A stretch of 64,000 bases of DNA from Bacteroidota bacterium (GTDB lineage: Bacteria; Bacteroidota; Bacteroidia; Bacteroidales; FEN-979), in assembly GCA_026391805.1 (NCBI GenBank), contig JAPLDJ010000015.1:372001-436000 (forward strand). The letters are read 5' to 3'. The position numbers and the translations under genes were made by a program. The stretch's first letter is position 1; every line of letters starts with the position of its first letter. The notes under the pieces were generated by a model. The model was not told where the DNA came from. It made no database searches and was given only the letters and a program-made list of their open reading frames with translations. Shown piece by piece: positions 1 through 9,727 of this stretch.

Positions 1-1503
1 AAAACCTGCATCAAGTTCAGGAATGCGGAAATCCATCCGGTGCGATTGCAGATCGCCGTCATTGGGAAGATTCAGCGATCCATCTTTCTGGAATTTTAAT
101 CCGGTATAATAAGCGATCAGCTCTTCCCGTGTCCGGTTCGCCGTTCTTTCCTGGTTCTCCTCCGGTGTTGTCTTTGCCAGCCGGAACCAGATCTTTTCCA
201 CGTTTCTGAATTCAAGCGATCCCAGAGACGGCTTTCCCGGGATCACGCCATATTCGGTATGAACCAACAATGCAGGCTTCCGGATCTCAGAGGCCAGGAG
301 CCTGCAGTTAACTGCTCCCGTGCTTTCCGGAAACTGCCGGATGGCCTTCTCGCAATAACCGAGCGCTTCTTTGATTTCCCATTTGTGCTTGGTTGATTGC
401 AGCGGATGATAAGATGATCCCTGGTCATGCAAATACTGAGCAATCCGGAATGTCACATCTGCCGAAAAAGGAGAAGAAGCATTTGCCTCCTCCAGCTTTT
501 TCAATGATTCAAAATAGAGGCTGTCTTTTCCATCCATAACAGCATTTTCATAGACGAACATAAAACGGTGGAGTTCTTCGTCAATGAGCGCCCTGGGATC
601 TTTATCCGCAAGATGGAACGAGGCAAGGTCCTGAAAAATCTTCAGCGCAAGTGCATCCGAAGAAGGGGAATTTGCGGGAAGCCAGGGCTTCATCCTGGCA
701 AAATCAGAGGCCTGCATGAAATACTCCGGGTTAGCCAAAACAAAGGGTTCGGCGAAAGAAACATCCGCGCCTTTGTTTCCCTGAAAATAATCCAGCGCCC
801 TCCAGCAAAGGAAATCATAAAGTGTTGGTCGGTACTCATCAGCCAGGATTCCTTTCAGTTTTGCTCTCTTGTGCTCGTATGTATCGGGTTTTTCCAGGAT
901 GGGTTCGAAATTCCCGATCGGGATGGACTGCAGCAGGGACGGGTTATCCAGGGAAAGCAGATAGGTCCTGGCGATGTTACGGCTGAGGGTTTTCAGGTCC
1001 CAGGTCTCGATGCTGTCGGGAATACTGTTTGCCAGCTGGGTGCGGTTGCTGAATCGGTAAATGTTCGTCTGGTAATAATTCCAGTAAAGTTCTGCCAGGA
1101 TTGAACTGAGGATCTGTGCAACCGGCTCCCGTGCCGTGCCCCTGAGCTCGTTCCGTACATCATTTATCGATGCAACCTGGGGATTTTCACGGAAATCGGC
1201 TTTCAGCTTCAGTCGGTATATTATGGACTTGATGTACTGCGGAGCATTATTTTCATTTTTCGCTTTCAGATAGATGTTATCGACAATCTCCAGCGCGGAT
1301 TTGGGAAGGCCGAGATTGGAGAGGGAATCGACTTTTTTCCAGTCGCGGTCATAACTGGTGAACTGGTGAACTGGTGAATTGGTGAGTTGTTGAGTTGCTG
1401 AGCTGTTGAGTTGTTTAGTCGCAGGTTTTGCTGGTTTCTGAGCAGTAAGGGAAAAGGAGATCGCAAAAAGGAGGAATAATAAGAAAACATTCCGTGCTTT
1501 CAT
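1..1503 (-). CDS. Alpha-2-macroglobulin family protein (N-terminal part, runs off the left edge)
   Basis: One reading frame is open without a stop from an ATG at 1503 to base 1, 501 codons. Residues 1-22 form a signal peptide (basic start, hydrophobic core, ending in LTAQ). The rest is a helical, Tyr/Leu-rich region and then a beta-rich part, as in the N-terminus of the very large Bacteroidota alpha-2-macroglobulin proteins, envelope protease traps usually well over 1,500 aa. The MG and bait regions would lie outside the window, so the family call is recognition of the N-terminal style, not of a catalytic motif. Residues about 28-50 are Gln/Ser/Thr-rich and are encoded by the CTGGTGAA-type word repeat, apparently an in-frame insertion just after the signal peptide. 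A large TonB-linked or TPR-like envelope protein is the alternative. Confidence 0.6.
   Translation of the reverse strand, partial: MKARNVFLLFLLFAISFSLTAQKPAKPATKQLNSSATQQLTNSPVHQFTSYDRDWKKVDSLSNLGLPKSALEIVDNIYLKAKNENNAPQYIKSIIYRLKLKADFRENPQVASINDVRNELRGTAREPVAQILSSILAELYWNYYQTNIYRFSNRTQLANSIPDSIETWDLKTLSRNIARTYLLSLDNPSLLQSIPIGNFEPILEKPDTYEHKRAKLKGILADEYRPTLYDFLCWRALDYFQGNKGADVSFAEPFVLANPEYFMQASDFARMKPWLPANSPSSDALALKIFQDLASFHLADKDPRALIDEELHRFMFVYENAVMDGKDSLYFESLKKLEEANASSPFSADVTFRIAQYLHDQGSSYHPLQSTKHKWEIKEALGYCEKAIRQFPESTGAVNCRLLASEIRKPALLVHTEYGVIPGKPSLGSLEFRNVEKIWFRLAKTTPEENQERTANRTREELIAYYTGLKFQKDGSLNLPNDGDLQSHRMDFRIPELDAGF
1354..1416. repeat. CTGGTGAA/TTGAGTTGC word-repeat tract inside a coding region
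   Basis: Units of 8-10 bases (CTGGTGAA, TTGGTGAG, TTGAGTTG, CTGAGCTG) run in tandem within the alpha-2-macroglobulin frame and encode its Gln/Ser/Thr-rich post-signal segment. Near-identical words recur at 5911, 14008, 14921, 16468 and 16647. Confidence 0.8.
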
Positions 1504-1569
1504 GGCATGATGGTTTTGGGTATGCAATTATAAGGGAAACGGCGGAGGATAGCAAAGATTGTGCCTTAA

Positions 1570-2418
1570 CTACTCTTTGACCAGCGAGGTCAGGGGATTG
1601 GCCAGGCCCTTGTACTCGGTCAGTTCAAGTTTTACGGAACCGACGGCAACGGCTGATTTTGCAAGGATAGGAATGCGGTTATCATCATCGGAAACCCAGA
1701 CATCCATGGGATACGGCTGGCTGAAAACATTTCCGGTCGCAACCATCGGCTTGAACTTCAGGCAATGAAATCTTCCAAGGTCGGTGATCACATCCTCGCG
1801 GCCGGCGAATTCAATGAGGGAGGTATAAACGGAATCGTCGAGCATGAAATCCACAGGAAACCGGTCACCGATTTTAAGATTGGAGAAATCCAGCGTCCGG
1901 CAATAATAGAAGGCGGATAGAATATCATGCGTGCCGGGCTTCATGCTCTTGTTGGCGGTGTGGCTGGAATAGGAACCGGAATATTGATTGAACCTCACCT
2001 CGTCATCTTTCTTATAATCAGCCTCACGGGTCTTACGAATGAAAGACCACGGAACAAGATATTCTTCGTCCATGTAGGACTCAAAGCGATCAACTACCTT
2101 GTAAAATAAATTGAATGCGCCTTTTGATTTTCCCTCGCCGATAATGTGGTAGGTATTGCGGTCATTCACCTTTGTGTTTTCGAACTTTACTTCAAGGGTG
2201 GCCATTCCGGCTGTCACTTTGCCTGTAATTTTGGAATCATAGTAAACCCGGAATTTCAACCGTTCACCGCGGATGAAAGCTTTGTTCTGAACGGGTTTGA
2301 GTTCCTGGGCATTGACATACGTCATATGACATACGACATACGTTAAAAGTAAAAGCCAGCGAAATAATTTCGTATTCAGATTACGATGCTGATGATTTTT
2401 TTCTTTGTATCTGATCAT
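1570..2418 (-). CDS. DUF3108 domain-containing exported protein
   Basis: A 282-residue protein. A hydrophobic segment at about residues 20-38 ending in NAQ looks like a signal peptide; the first 15-18 residues are polar, so a later start is possible. The mature part has the DUF3108 pattern: a FRVYYDSKITGKVTAG-type opening, the VVDRFESYMD segment, a 'DILSAFYYCRTLDF' helix, and a Met-Val-Pro-like ending (DVWVSDDDNRIPILAK). DUF3108 proteins are periplasmic or outer-membrane-associated beta-rich proteins of unknown biochemical role, common in Bacteroidota. It is transcribed away from the M15 peptidase gene and follows the alpha-2-macroglobulin gene in the opposite sense of the map. The family call is firm; the function is unknown. 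Confidence 0.85.
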   Translation of the reverse strand: MIRYKEKNHQHRNLNTKLFRWLLLLTYVVCHMTYVNAQELKPVQNKAFIRGERLKFRVYYDSKITGKVTAGMATLEVKFENTKVNDRNTYHIIGEGKSKGAFNLFYKVVDRFESYMDEEYLVPWSFIRKTREADYKKDDEVRFNQYSGSYSSHTANKSMKPGTHDILSAFYYCRTLDFSNLKIGDRFPVDFMLDDSVYTSLIEFAGREDVITDLGRFHCLKFKPMVATGNVFSQPYPMDVWVSDDDNRIPILAKSAVAVGSVKLELTEYKGLANPLTSLVKE

Positions 2419-2501
2419 ATGATATAGAGATTGATTATAGCCTTTAACACCCGAAGAGAATAACCGGATGGGAAGGCGGCATTACAACAATTGAACCAAA
2501 A

Positions 2502-2533
2502 TTTGACTTTTTTTCCTTTTCGGATTATATTTG
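2502..2533 (+). promoter_or_regulatory. Bacteroidota-type promoter for the M15 peptidase gene
   Basis: TTTG at 2502-2505 and TATATTTG at 2526-2533 are 20 bases apart. This matches the Bacteroidota TTTG / TAnnTTTG arrangement. The gene starts 45 bases downstream at 2578. Confidence 0.6.
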
Positions 2534-2577
2534 TACAATACATGAACTATAAAACAAAAGAACTAAAATAAGAAAAT

Positions 2578-3045
2578 ATGATCACAACGGAAGAACTTTT
2601 TCAAAAATACGGGACACCAAATGAAACCGGCAGTCCTTACCTGGTGAAAATCAAGCTGCCTTACCCCATGGTGCTTTCCTGGGATAAGAACCAGCAGGTA
2701 AACTCAATTTCCTGCCACGGGATGATCGCGGATAGCCTGCTGAAGGTTTTCAATGAAATCCTTACCGAATACGGCTTATCTCAGATCCAGGAGCTTGGCA
2801 TCAACATTTACGGAGGATGCTTCAACTTTCGGAAAATGAAAGGTGGCAATGAGTGGAGCCGGCATTCATGGGGTGTTGCGATAGACCTGGACCCGGAGAG
2901 AAACCAGCTGCACGAAACAAAGGAAACAGCAAGGTTTGCCCGGCCAGAGTACCAGAAAATGATCGACATTTTTTACAGGAACGGTTTTCTGTCGCTGGGT
3001 GTTGAAAAAAATTACGACTGGATGCATTTTGAAACTGCGAAGTAA
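2578..3045 (+). CDS. M15 family peptidase (D-Ala-D-Ala carboxypeptidase / endolysin type)
   Basis: A 155-residue protein with both zinc-site motifs of family M15: SRHSWGVAIDLDP (residues about 95-107, the SxHxxGxAxD motif, His and Asp as zinc ligands) and DWMHFE near the C-terminus (third zinc ligand). Such enzymes cut peptidoglycan cross-links or the D-Ala-D-Ala end of the stem peptide. No signal peptide is visible, so export is unexplained; the size and layout resemble phage-type M15 endolysins and Bacteroidota single-domain peptidases. It has its own promoter and converges with leuS, with 42 bases between the two stops. Confidence 0.85.
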   Translation: MITTEELFQKYGTPNETGSPYLVKIKLPYPMVLSWDKNQQVNSISCHGMIADSLLKVFNEILTEYGLSQIQELGINIYGGCFNFRKMKGGNEWSRHSWGVAIDLDPERNQLHETKETARFARPEYQKMIDIFYRNGFLSLGVEKNYDWMHFETAK

Positions 3046-3087
3046 AAAATCACGGGACCTGCATTTCAGTTTGGTGTTGAACCAGGA

Positions 3088-5904
3088 TCAACCCACCACC
3101 ACGTTAACGATCTTTCCGGGCACCACGATGATCTTTTTCGGTGGCTTTCCTTGCAGCCATTTTGCCGAATCCGGGGCTGCAAGTACCGCCTGTTCAATCT
3201 CCGGAACCGTCAGCGACAGCGGCAGAGGCAGCTGGAATCTCAGTTTTCCGTTAAATGAAACCGGGTAAGTAAACGCATTTTCAACGGTAAATTCTTCTTT
3301 GTATTCAGGGAAAGAAGCAAATGAAATACTGCCGGTATGTCCCAGCGATTCCCAGAGCTCTTCGGCCATGTGCGGGGCATAAGGGGCAATCAGGATCACC
3401 AGCGGTTCGAGGATCGCGCGCTTGTTGCATTTCAGATCGGAAAGCTCATTCACGCAGATCATAAAATTGGAAACGGCCGTATTGAACGAAAAACGCTCAA
3501 TGTCGTCCTGAACTTTTTTTATGGTCTTGTGGAGGATCTTCAGTTCTTCCGCCGTTGGTTCTTCATCCGTAACAGAAAACAGATTTTCACGGTCGTGATA
3601 GAGCCTCCAGAATTTCCGGATAAAACGGAACACCCCTTCAATGCCATTGGTGTCCCAGGGTTTCGACTGTTCCAGCGGACCGAGGAACATCTCATACAAC
3701 CGGAGGGTATCAGCGCCATAACGTTCGATCAGGGCATCCGGGTTGACAACGTTGTGCAGCGACTTTGACATTTTCTCGATCTCCCAGCCGCAAATGAATT
3801 TACCGTCCTCTAAAATGAATTCCGCATCAACCAGGTCGGGACGCCAATTCTTAAAGCCATCAAGATCGAGAACATCATTTTCCACCAGCGACACATCCAC
3901 GTGCATGTCGGTCACATCGTCATCCTTTTTCAGGTTAAGAGAAACGAATGTGTTGGTGTTTTTCAGCCGGTAGACAATGCTCGACCTCCCCTGGATCATC
4001 CCCTGGTTGATCAGTTTTTTATACGGTTCCTCTTTGCAGACAAGTCCGATATCGTAAAGAAACTTGTTCCAGAACCGTGAATAAACCAGATGTCCCACAG
4101 CATGTTCGGCGCCGCCGAGGTAGAGATCCACATCCTGCCAGTACTGATTGGCTTCTTTTGAAAAATATTCGTTATCGTTCCGCGGATCCATGTAACGCAG
4201 GTAATAGCCGCTGGATCCTGCAAAACCGGGCATGGTGCTTGTTTCGTAGTGGTACCCGTCCTTCGTCTGCCAGTTCTTCGCACGCGCGAGCGGAGGCTCA
4301 CCGGTTTCGGTTGGCAGGTAGGATTCCACTTCCGGAAGCACCAGCGGCAGCTCCGATTCATCCATTACATAAGGAATTCCGTCTTTATAATAAACCGGAA
4401 AAGGCTCTCCCCAATAACGCTGCCGGCTGAAGATCGCATCACGGAGGCGGTAATTCACAGTCCCCCTGCCGATCTTCAGTTCTTCAACCCTCCTGATCAT
4501 AGTACTGACAGCCTCTTTCACGTTCATGCCGTTGATGAATTCGGAATTGATCAGGATGCCGTCTTTGGCATCGTAAGAACTTTCGGAGATATCGCCGCCG
4601 GAAACCACCTCCACGATGGGCAGGTTGAAATGCTTAGCAAAATCATAATCCCGGCTGTCGTGTGCCGGAACGGCCATGATGGCACCGGTTCCGTAACCGG
4701 CCAGCACGTAATCAGCCACCCAGACAGGGATCTTTTTCCCGTTCAGCGGATTCAGGCAATATGCCCCGGTAAATTCTCCTGAGATCTTCTTTACCTCCGA
4801 CATCCTTTCGCGCTCCGAACGGTTCTTTGCCCAGTGAATGTAATCCCGGACTTTTTGAAGGCAATCGGGAGAGGCGATGGCTTCGGCGAGGTCATGCTCC
4901 GGGGCGATCACCATGAATGTCGATCCGAAAATCGTGTCCGGCCGGGTCGTGAAAATATCAAGATGATAGGAAGTATTATCAATGGGAAAAGCAATCTCGG
5001 CTCCTTCCGACCGGCCGATCCAGTTCTTCTGGATCTCTTTCAGGGATTCTGAAAAATCGATGGAATCAAGTCCTTCGAGCAACCGCTCCGCGTATGCAGT
5101 GATGCGCAGGAACCACTGTCGCATCAGCTTGCGCTCGACAGGGTAACCCCCGCGCACAGAGAAGCCATCTTTTACCTCATCGTTGGCAAGGACGGTTCCC
5201 AGCTGGGGACACCAGTTCACGATGGCGTCCGACTGGTAAGCCAGGCGGTAGTTCATCAGCAGGTCACGCTGCAATTTCTCCGGGAAGGATTTCCAGTCAT
5301 TTCCTGAAAAAATTCCGTTTTTGTATTCGCCGAAAGAAGGATATTTCCTGCAGAAATTCTTGAACCACTCACCGGTCATCGCCGCTTCAACAGATGCATT
5401 GCCGGAGGATTCAAATTCGGCAACCAGTTCAGAAATCGGTTCAGCCTTCCGGGTTTTAAGGTTATACCAGTGGTTGAAAAGCTGGACGAAGGTCCATTGT
5501 GTCCATTTGTAATACGCAGGATCGCAGGTTTTCACTTCCCGGTCCCAGTCGTAGGAGAAGCCGATCTTATCCATCTGCTCCCGGTAACGGGCGATGTTCT
5601 TTTCGGTGGTGATGGCCGGATGGGTTCCTGTCTGGATGGCATACTGTTCGGCCGGAAGTCCGAATGCATCATATCCCATCGGATGGAGAACATTAAATCC
5701 TTTCAGCCGTTTGTAACGCGAATAAATATCGGAAGCGATGTACCCCAGCGGATGTCCTACGTGCAGCCCAGATCCCGAAGGATAAGGGAACATGTCGAGG
5801 ACATAATATTTCGGTTTCGAAGGATCGGTCTCTGCACGGAATGTTTTATTCCTCATCCAGTATTCCTGCCATTTCGTCTCGATCGCTGAAAAATTGTACT
5901 CCAT
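3088..5904 (-). CDS. leuS: Leucine--tRNA ligase
   Basis: A 938-residue class I aminoacyl-tRNA synthetase that charges tRNA-Leu in the cytoplasm. The HIGH motif is HVGH at residues 48-51, preceded by the conserved MFPYPSG stretch. The KMSKS motif is intact at about 711-715 ([14 protein letters not shown]). Between them lie the editing domain, with the [12 protein letters not shown] signature, and the zinc/leucine-specific region. The C-terminal anticodon-binding domain is complete. The length is at the upper end for bacterial LeuRS, as is usual in Bacteroidota. The start ATG is placed just after a CTGGTGAA word-repeat tract, so the leader is repeat-derived. Confidence 0.98.
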   Translation of the reverse strand: MEYNFSAIETKWQEYWMRNKTFRAETDPSKPKYYVLDMFPYPSGSGLHVGHPLGYIASDIYSRYKRLKGFNVLHPMGYDAFGLPAEQYAIQTGTHPAITTEKNIARYREQMDKIGFSYDWDREVKTCDPAYYKWTQWTFVQLFNHWYNLKTRKAEPISELVAEFESSGNASVEAAMTGEWFKNFCRKYPSFGEYKNGIFSGNDWKSFPEKLQRDLLMNYRLAYQSDAIVNWCPQLGTVLANDEVKDGFSVRGGYPVERKLMRQWFLRITAYAERLLEGLDSIDFSESLKEIQKNWIGRSEGAEIAFPIDNTSYHLDIFTTRPDTIFGSTFMVIAPEHDLAEAIASPDCLQKVRDYIHWAKNRSERERMSEVKKISGEFTGAYCLNPLNGKKIPVWVADYVLAGYGTGAIMAVPAHDSRDYDFAKHFNLPIVEVVSGGDISESSYDAKDGILINSEFINGMNVKEAVSTMIRRVEELKIGRGTVNYRLRDAIFSRQRYWGEPFPVYYKDGIPYVMDESELPLVLPEVESYLPTETGEPPLARAKNWQTKDGYHYETSTMPGFAGSSGYYLRYMDPRNDNEYFSKEANQYWQDVDLYLGGAEHAVGHLVYSRFWNKFLYDIGLVCKEEPYKKLINQGMIQGRSSIVYRLKNTNTFVSLNLKKDDDVTDMHVDVSLVENDVLDLDGFKNWRPDLVDAEFILEDGKFICGWEIEKMSKSLHNVVNPDALIERYGADTLRLYEMFLGPLEQSKPWDTNGIEGVFRFIRKFWRLYHDRENLFSVTDEEPTAEELKILHKTIKKVQDDIERFSFNTAVSNFMICVNELSDLKCNKRAILEPLVILIAPYAPHMAEELWESLGHTGSISFASFPEYKEEFTVENAFTYPVSFNGKLRFQLPLPLSLTVPEIEQAVLAAPDSAKWLQGKPPKKIIVVPGKIVNVVVG

Positions 5905-5910
5905 TTTTTA

Positions 5911-5962
5911 TGTGGTGAACTGGTGAACTGGTGAAGTGGTGAGTTAAAAAGTTCACCAATTC
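5911..5962. repeat. CTGGTGAA word-repeat tract before leuS
   Basis: Tandem units GTGGTGAA, CTGGTGAA, CTGGTGAA, GTGGTGAG are followed by the inverted words GTTCACCAATTC, so the tract can pair with itself. It sits directly upstream of the leuS start codon. Confidence 0.75.
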
Positions 5963-6092
5963 AGCAGAAAATTTTCTGCGAAGTTAGGAAAAAGAGGGGA
6001 AATAACTGTGTTCCGGTTTGTCAATTATATACCGAATAGCCACAATAAAGAGGATGTATTGAAGTTAAATACATATAAAAAACCCTATCGCC

Positions 6093-6701
6093 ATGATGAA
6101 CAAAAGAAAAACAACCCAGAAAACACTTTTCACGTGCTTGCTGTCAATCACATTTCTTGCATTGATCATGCAGGTTTACGCCCAGAAAGAAAACAAACCG
6201 GCCTCTGTATCGCCGAACGTTACGGTTCCCGGAAAATACCTTGTCCTCAATCCGGATCAACTGAAGATCCTTGGATTTGAATCGAACACGACCGGGCTCT
6301 TCTATAAAAACACCCGGGTTGACAGGGCCGACAAAGGTGTTCTTTGTCTCTATTTCACAGAAAAGGTTTATTGTTCCAGCATCCTTCTCAAAAAGAACGA
6401 AGCCATTCCGGGGCATTCAGCTCCTGAAAACATCCTGAAAAAACAAAAGCTCACCGAATACGACTTTTATCCTGTCGTTGTAGCAAATTTAAACGGGTCG
6501 AGGACACAGGATTTCACCGCTTCTCAAAAAGATCCCAACCAGAAGCTTCTTCCGGTCCAGGTCAACATGGCCGATCTGAAACTGGGCAAACGCAAAGACG
6601 TCCTGGTTTTCTGGTTCAAACCTACGGAAGCGCTGAAGGAAAGCCTCAAGGGCATTGCGAATGTGGACGGGTACATACAGGCGCTACCGGCTAATAAATA
6701 G
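6093..6701 (+). CDS. Unknown exported protein
   Basis: A 202-residue protein with an N-terminal signal peptide: basic start, hydrophobic residues about 13-28, and a cut likely after VYAQ. The mature part is mixed alpha/beta and Lys-rich with no motif I recognise. Two Cys pairs' worth of residues are present but not spaced as a metal site. Start alternatives are the two adjacent ATGs (6093, 6096). The gene stands alone between the divergent leuS and the ftsX cluster, with a palindromic repeat directly after its stop. Real gene likely; function unknown. Confidence 0.75.
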   Translation: MMNKRKTTQKTLFTCLLSITFLALIMQVYAQKENKPASVSPNVTVPGKYLVLNPDQLKILGFESNTTGLFYKNTRVDRADKGVLCLYFTEKVYCSSILLKKNEAIPGHSAPENILKKQKLTEYDFYPVVVANLNGSRTQDFTASQKDPNQKLLPVQVNMADLKLGKRKDVLVFWFKPTEALKESLKGIANVDGYIQALPANK

Positions 6702-6702
6702 A

Positions 6703-6768
6703 AAATGGAGGATAGAAGATGGAAGATGGAGCTTCATTTTTCCAACATCCATCTTCCATTTTCCATTC
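6703..6768. repeat. Imperfect inverted word repeat (GATGGAAGATGGA / TCCATCTTCCATT)
   Basis: Left arm built from GGAGGATAGAAGATGGAAGATGGA-like words and right arm CATCCATCTTCCATTTTCC face each other just after the stop of the preceding gene. It could fold in RNA but lacks a clear T-run, so it is treated as a repeat and not a terminator. Confidence 0.6.
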
Positions 6769-6860
6769 TCGATCCACAACCATCCATCATCCGGCATCCA
6801 GGATCGACTTTGCGAATCATTTAAAATTTTGCCTTACCTTCGCTTTCTCAATCCATCACC

Positions 6861-7739
6861 ATGGCCCGGCAGGAGGAAAAATATTACAACCGGAAAATCC
6901 GGACATCGCATTTTTCAACGGTGGTCAGCATCACGCTGGTGCTGTTCATGCTCGGTTTGCTGGGACTGCTGGTGCTGCATGCCAAAAAGCTTTCGGATTA
7001 TGCCAAAGAGAACATCGGGTTCTCGATCATGATAAAAGAAGGCGTGAAAGAGGCCGGGATCATGGCCTTCCTTAAAAAACTAGATACCGAAGAGTTCGTT
7101 AAATCCACAGAATATATACCGAAAGAAAAAGCTGCACTTGAGCTGAAGAAGGAACTGGGCGAAGATTTCATCGGGTTCCTCGGGTACAACCCGTTACTTC
7201 CGACGATCGATCTCCGGCTGAAAGCCGAATATGCAAGTCTGGAAAGTGTGAACAGCATTGAAAAAAAGCTGCTGGCAAACCCCGAAGTGAAAGAAGTTTT
7301 TTACCAGAAAGACTTGCTGGAAATGGTCAACCAAAACATCAACCGCATCAGCCTGATCATCCTTGGTTTCAGCGCCGTGCTGATGATCATCGCGATTGCA
7401 CTGATCAACAATACCATCCGGCTTTCGGTCTATTCGCGGCGCTTCATCATCCGCACGATGCAGCTGGTGGGCGCTACACGCAATTTTATCCGCCGTCCTT
7501 TCATCCGGAACGGCATCATCGACGGGCTCATCAGCGCCATCGTCGCGATCGGGGGCCTGATGGTTGTCGTATATTTTATTTTGCAGGAGATCCCGGAACT
7601 GATCCAGATGGTGGATCTGAAGCTTTACCTGATCCTCATCGTTGTCGTTCTTCTGCTGGGCATCCTGATCTCCTGGTTCTCTACATGGCTGTCGGTGAGG
7701 AAATACCTCCGGATGAAAACCGACGAATTATACGCCTGA
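6861..7739 (+). CDS. ftsX: Cell division protein FtsX (permease-like)
   Basis: A 292-residue membrane protein with one N-terminal transmembrane helix (about 22-45), a periplasmic domain of about 120 residues, and three C-terminal helices (about 165-190, 215-240, 255-280). This is the four-helix FtsX layout. FtsX partners the FtsE ATPase at the division septum and controls peptidoglycan hydrolases. ftsE is not adjacent here. Start chosen at the ATG followed by ARQEEKYYNRK, a basic cytoplasmic tail. It is followed by DUF3098 (40-base gap) and uppP, a gene order I associate with Bacteroidota envelope clusters. Confidence 0.92.
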   Translation: MARQEEKYYNRKIRTSHFSTVVSITLVLFMLGLLGLLVLHAKKLSDYAKENIGFSIMIKEGVKEAGIMAFLKKLDTEEFVKSTEYIPKEKAALELKKELGEDFIGFLGYNPLLPTIDLRLKAEYASLESVNSIEKKLLANPEVKEVFYQKDLLEMVNQNINRISLIILGFSAVLMIIAIALINNTIRLSVYSRRFIIRTMQLVGATRNFIRRPFIRNGIIDGLISAIVAIGGLMVVVYFILQEIPELIQMVDLKLYLILIVVVLLLGILISWFSTWLSVRKYLRMKTDELYA

Positions 7740-7779
7740 TTGAAAAAAATCAATTAATTTTGAGCCGAATTTAAATCCA

Positions 7780-8115
7780 ATGGAAAAAAAGATAAAAAAA
7801 GGAGTTCCGGTCAAAGGGCCGGTTAGCGCACCCCAGAAACCAAAAGTTGTACAGGCAACCCCGGCCCCAAAAGCTCCTGCAGCTGCTGTCAAGACAGGTG
7901 AATTTGCATTCGGAAAGGAAAATTACCGCCTGCTTTTTATCGGCCTGGCCTTTATCGCACTTGGATTTATCCTCATGATCGGGGGCGGGTCGAAGGATCC
8001 CAAGGTCTTTAACCCGGCCATCTTCAATTTCCAGCACATCACCCTCGCGCCCATCCTGGTGCTTACCGGCTATGTGATCGAGATCTTCGCCATCATGAAG
8101 AAACCAAAGGATTGA
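7780..8115 (+). CDS. DUF3098 domain-containing membrane protein
   Basis: A 111-residue protein. Residues 1-45 are Lys/Pro/Ala-rich and probably disordered. Two transmembrane helices follow (about 50-68 and 88-106) joined by a GGGSKDPKVFNPAIFNF-type loop, the hallmark of DUF3098. The family occurs in Bacteroidota between ftsX and uppP and has no known activity. Its stop lies one base before the uppP ATG (8117), so the two genes are almost certainly co-translated. Confidence 0.88.
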   Translation: MEKKIKKGVPVKGPVSAPQKPKVVQATPAPKAPAAAVKTGEFAFGKENYRLLFIGLAFIALGFILMIGGGSKDPKVFNPAIFNFQHITLAPILVLTGYVIEIFAIMKKPKD

Positions 8116-8116
8116 A

Positions 8117-8896
8117 ATGTCCCTGCTGCAGGCGATCCTTCTTGCCATCGTTGAAGGGATAACGGAATTCCTGCCGATATCGTCCACCGGGCACATGATC
8201 CTGGCCCAAAACATAATGGGCATTCCTTCTGATGATTTTGTAAAGGCATTTACGGTGAACATCCAGTTCGGGGCCATTCTGTCGGTCATCGTTCTGTACT
8301 GGAAAAGGTTTTTCCAATCCTGGGATTTTTATTTCAAGCTCGCTGTTGCGTGTCTACCGCTGATCATCGCCTATTTTCTTGAAAAGCAGGTGGACGAGAT
8401 GCTCGGAAGCGTTTTAATCGTGGCGGTTTCTTTGCTTGCCGGAGGGATCCTGCTCCTGTTTGTCGATCAATGGTTCGACCGGCCGGAAAATGACAAAACC
8501 AAAATGACCTTCAAAAAAGCCCTGATCATCGGTTTTTTCCAGATCATATCCATCATCCCGGGGGTTTCACGATCGGCTGCTACGATTGTTGGCGGAATGA
8601 CACAGAAACTGTCAAGGACAAAAGCGGCAGAATTTTCGTTTTTCCTGGCTGTTCCCACTATGTTTGCCGCCTCGGTGCTGAAACTGGTACAGAACTACAA
8701 GCTGATAAAAGGCGACCACCTCGAACTATTGCTGGTTGGCAACCTTGTTTCCTTTATCGTTGCCATGATCGCCATCAAAGCATTCATTGCCTACCTGACC
8801 AAACATGGGTTCAGGATTTTCGGTTACTACCGCATCATTGTCGGGTTGCTGATCATCCTTCTGATGGTATTCGGGAAGAGCATTACCATTCACTGA
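8117..8896 (+). CDS. uppP: Undecaprenyl-diphosphate phosphatase UppP/BacA
   Basis: A 259-residue polytopic membrane protein. It removes a phosphate from undecaprenyl diphosphate to recycle the lipid carrier for peptidoglycan and other surface polymers. Both signature motifs are present: EGITEFLPISSTGHM (residues 13-27, with the catalytic Glu residues) and PGVSRSAATI (148-157, with the catalytic Arg and Ser). About eight hydrophobic helices fit the family. It is the last gene of the ftsX-DUF3098-uppP group and is followed by a strong hairpin terminator. Confidence 0.96.
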   Translation: MSLLQAILLAIVEGITEFLPISSTGHMILAQNIMGIPSDDFVKAFTVNIQFGAILSVIVLYWKRFFQSWDFYFKLAVACLPLIIAYFLEKQVDEMLGSVLIVAVSLLAGGILLLFVDQWFDRPENDKTKMTFKKALIIGFFQIISIIPGVSRSAATIVGGMTQKLSRTKAAEFSFFLAVPTMFAASVLKLVQNYKLIKGDHLELLLVGNLVSFIVAMIAIKAFIAYLTKHGFRIFGYYRIIVGLLIILLMVFGKSITIH

Positions 8897-8903
8897 TCAA
8901 ATA

Positions 8904-8985
8904 AACTCACCCCCTCAGTCCCCCTCTCTTTATTTTAAAGAGAGGGGGAAGACCCGGGAACCGGGGCAGGGGGTGAGTTTTTTTT
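8904..8985 (+). terminator. Compound hairpin with T-tract after uppP
   Basis: An outer 12-bp stem pairs AACTCACCCCCT (8904-8915) with AGGGGGTGAGTT (8968-8979). An inner 13-bp stem pairs CCCCCTCTCTTTA with TAAAGAGAGGGGG (8920-8948). A CCCGGGAACCGGGG segment can form a third small stem. A run of T follows. It shares ACCGGGGCAGGGGGTGAGTT with the element at 9728-9769, so it is probably a mobile or repeat-derived terminator. Confidence 0.8.
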
Positions 8986-9027
8986 CTCGCAAATTTTGTC
9001 GAATTTTACAAAACTTAATCAGGTACA

Positions 9028-9726
9028 ATGACGTTCGATTTTGAAAAGGGAGAGATCCTGCTTGTTAACAAGCCATACAAATGGACCTCTTTCGATGTGG
9101 TCAACCTGGTGCGGAATTACATCCGGAAGGATCTCGGGCTGAAAAAGCTGAAGATCGGCCATGCCGGAACACTCGATCCCCTGGCATCGGGCCTGCTGAT
9201 CCTCTGCACCGGCAGGATGACCAAGCAGATCGAGCAGTTCAAGGAATACGACAAGGAATACACCGGAACGTTCACGCTCGGCGCCACCACACCGTCATAC
9301 GACCTGGAACAGGAGATCGATCAGCATTACCCGTGGGAGCATGTAACACGTGAGAATATCCTCGAAGCCGTGAAAAGCATGACCGGCACCTACGACCAGC
9401 TTCCGCCGGTCTACTCCGCCAATAAGATCAAAGGTAAAAGAGCGTATGAATATGCCCGCAGGGACCAGGAGGTAGAAATGCGGCTGAAACGGATTACCAT
9501 CTCTGCCTTTGAAATCGAGGAACTGAAATTGCCGGAGGTCTGTTTCCGTGTTGTCTGCAGCAAGGGAACCTATATCCGGGCACTTGCACGCGATCTCGGA
9601 ACGGCGCTCAGTACCGGCGCCCACCTGACCGCCCTCTGCCGCTCGCGCGTAGGACCATACCTGCTGAAAGATGCTTATGATATCGAGGCAATAAAGAAGC
9701 TGCTGACGACAAAAGACTTATCTTAA
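9028..9726 (+). CDS. truB: tRNA pseudouridine(55) synthase TruB
   Basis: A 232-residue enzyme that converts U55 of tRNAs to pseudouridine. The catalytic motif is intact: GHAGTLDPLASGLL with Asp50 as nucleophile. Other family landmarks are NKPYKWTSFDVVN at the N-terminus, YDQLPPVYSANKIKGKRAYEYAR in the middle and GTYIRALARDLG near the C-terminus. It lacks a long C-terminal PUA extension, as in short TruB forms. Two related GC-rich palindromes flank the gene exactly (8904-8985 and 9728-9769). Confidence 0.96.
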   Translation: MTFDFEKGEILLVNKPYKWTSFDVVNLVRNYIRKDLGLKKLKIGHAGTLDPLASGLLILCTGRMTKQIEQFKEYDKEYTGTFTLGATTPSYDLEQEIDQHYPWEHVTRENILEAVKSMTGTYDQLPPVYSANKIKGKRAYEYARRDQEVEMRLKRITISAFEIEELKLPEVCFRVVCSKGTYIRALARDLGTALSTGAHLTALCRSRVGPYLLKDAYDIEAIKKLLTTKDLS

Positions 9727-9727
9727 A

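Noticed and set aside
4077-4782. Rightward ORFs of up to 177 codons inside leuS
   Set aside because: They are antisense to a complete, motif-verified LeuRS gene.
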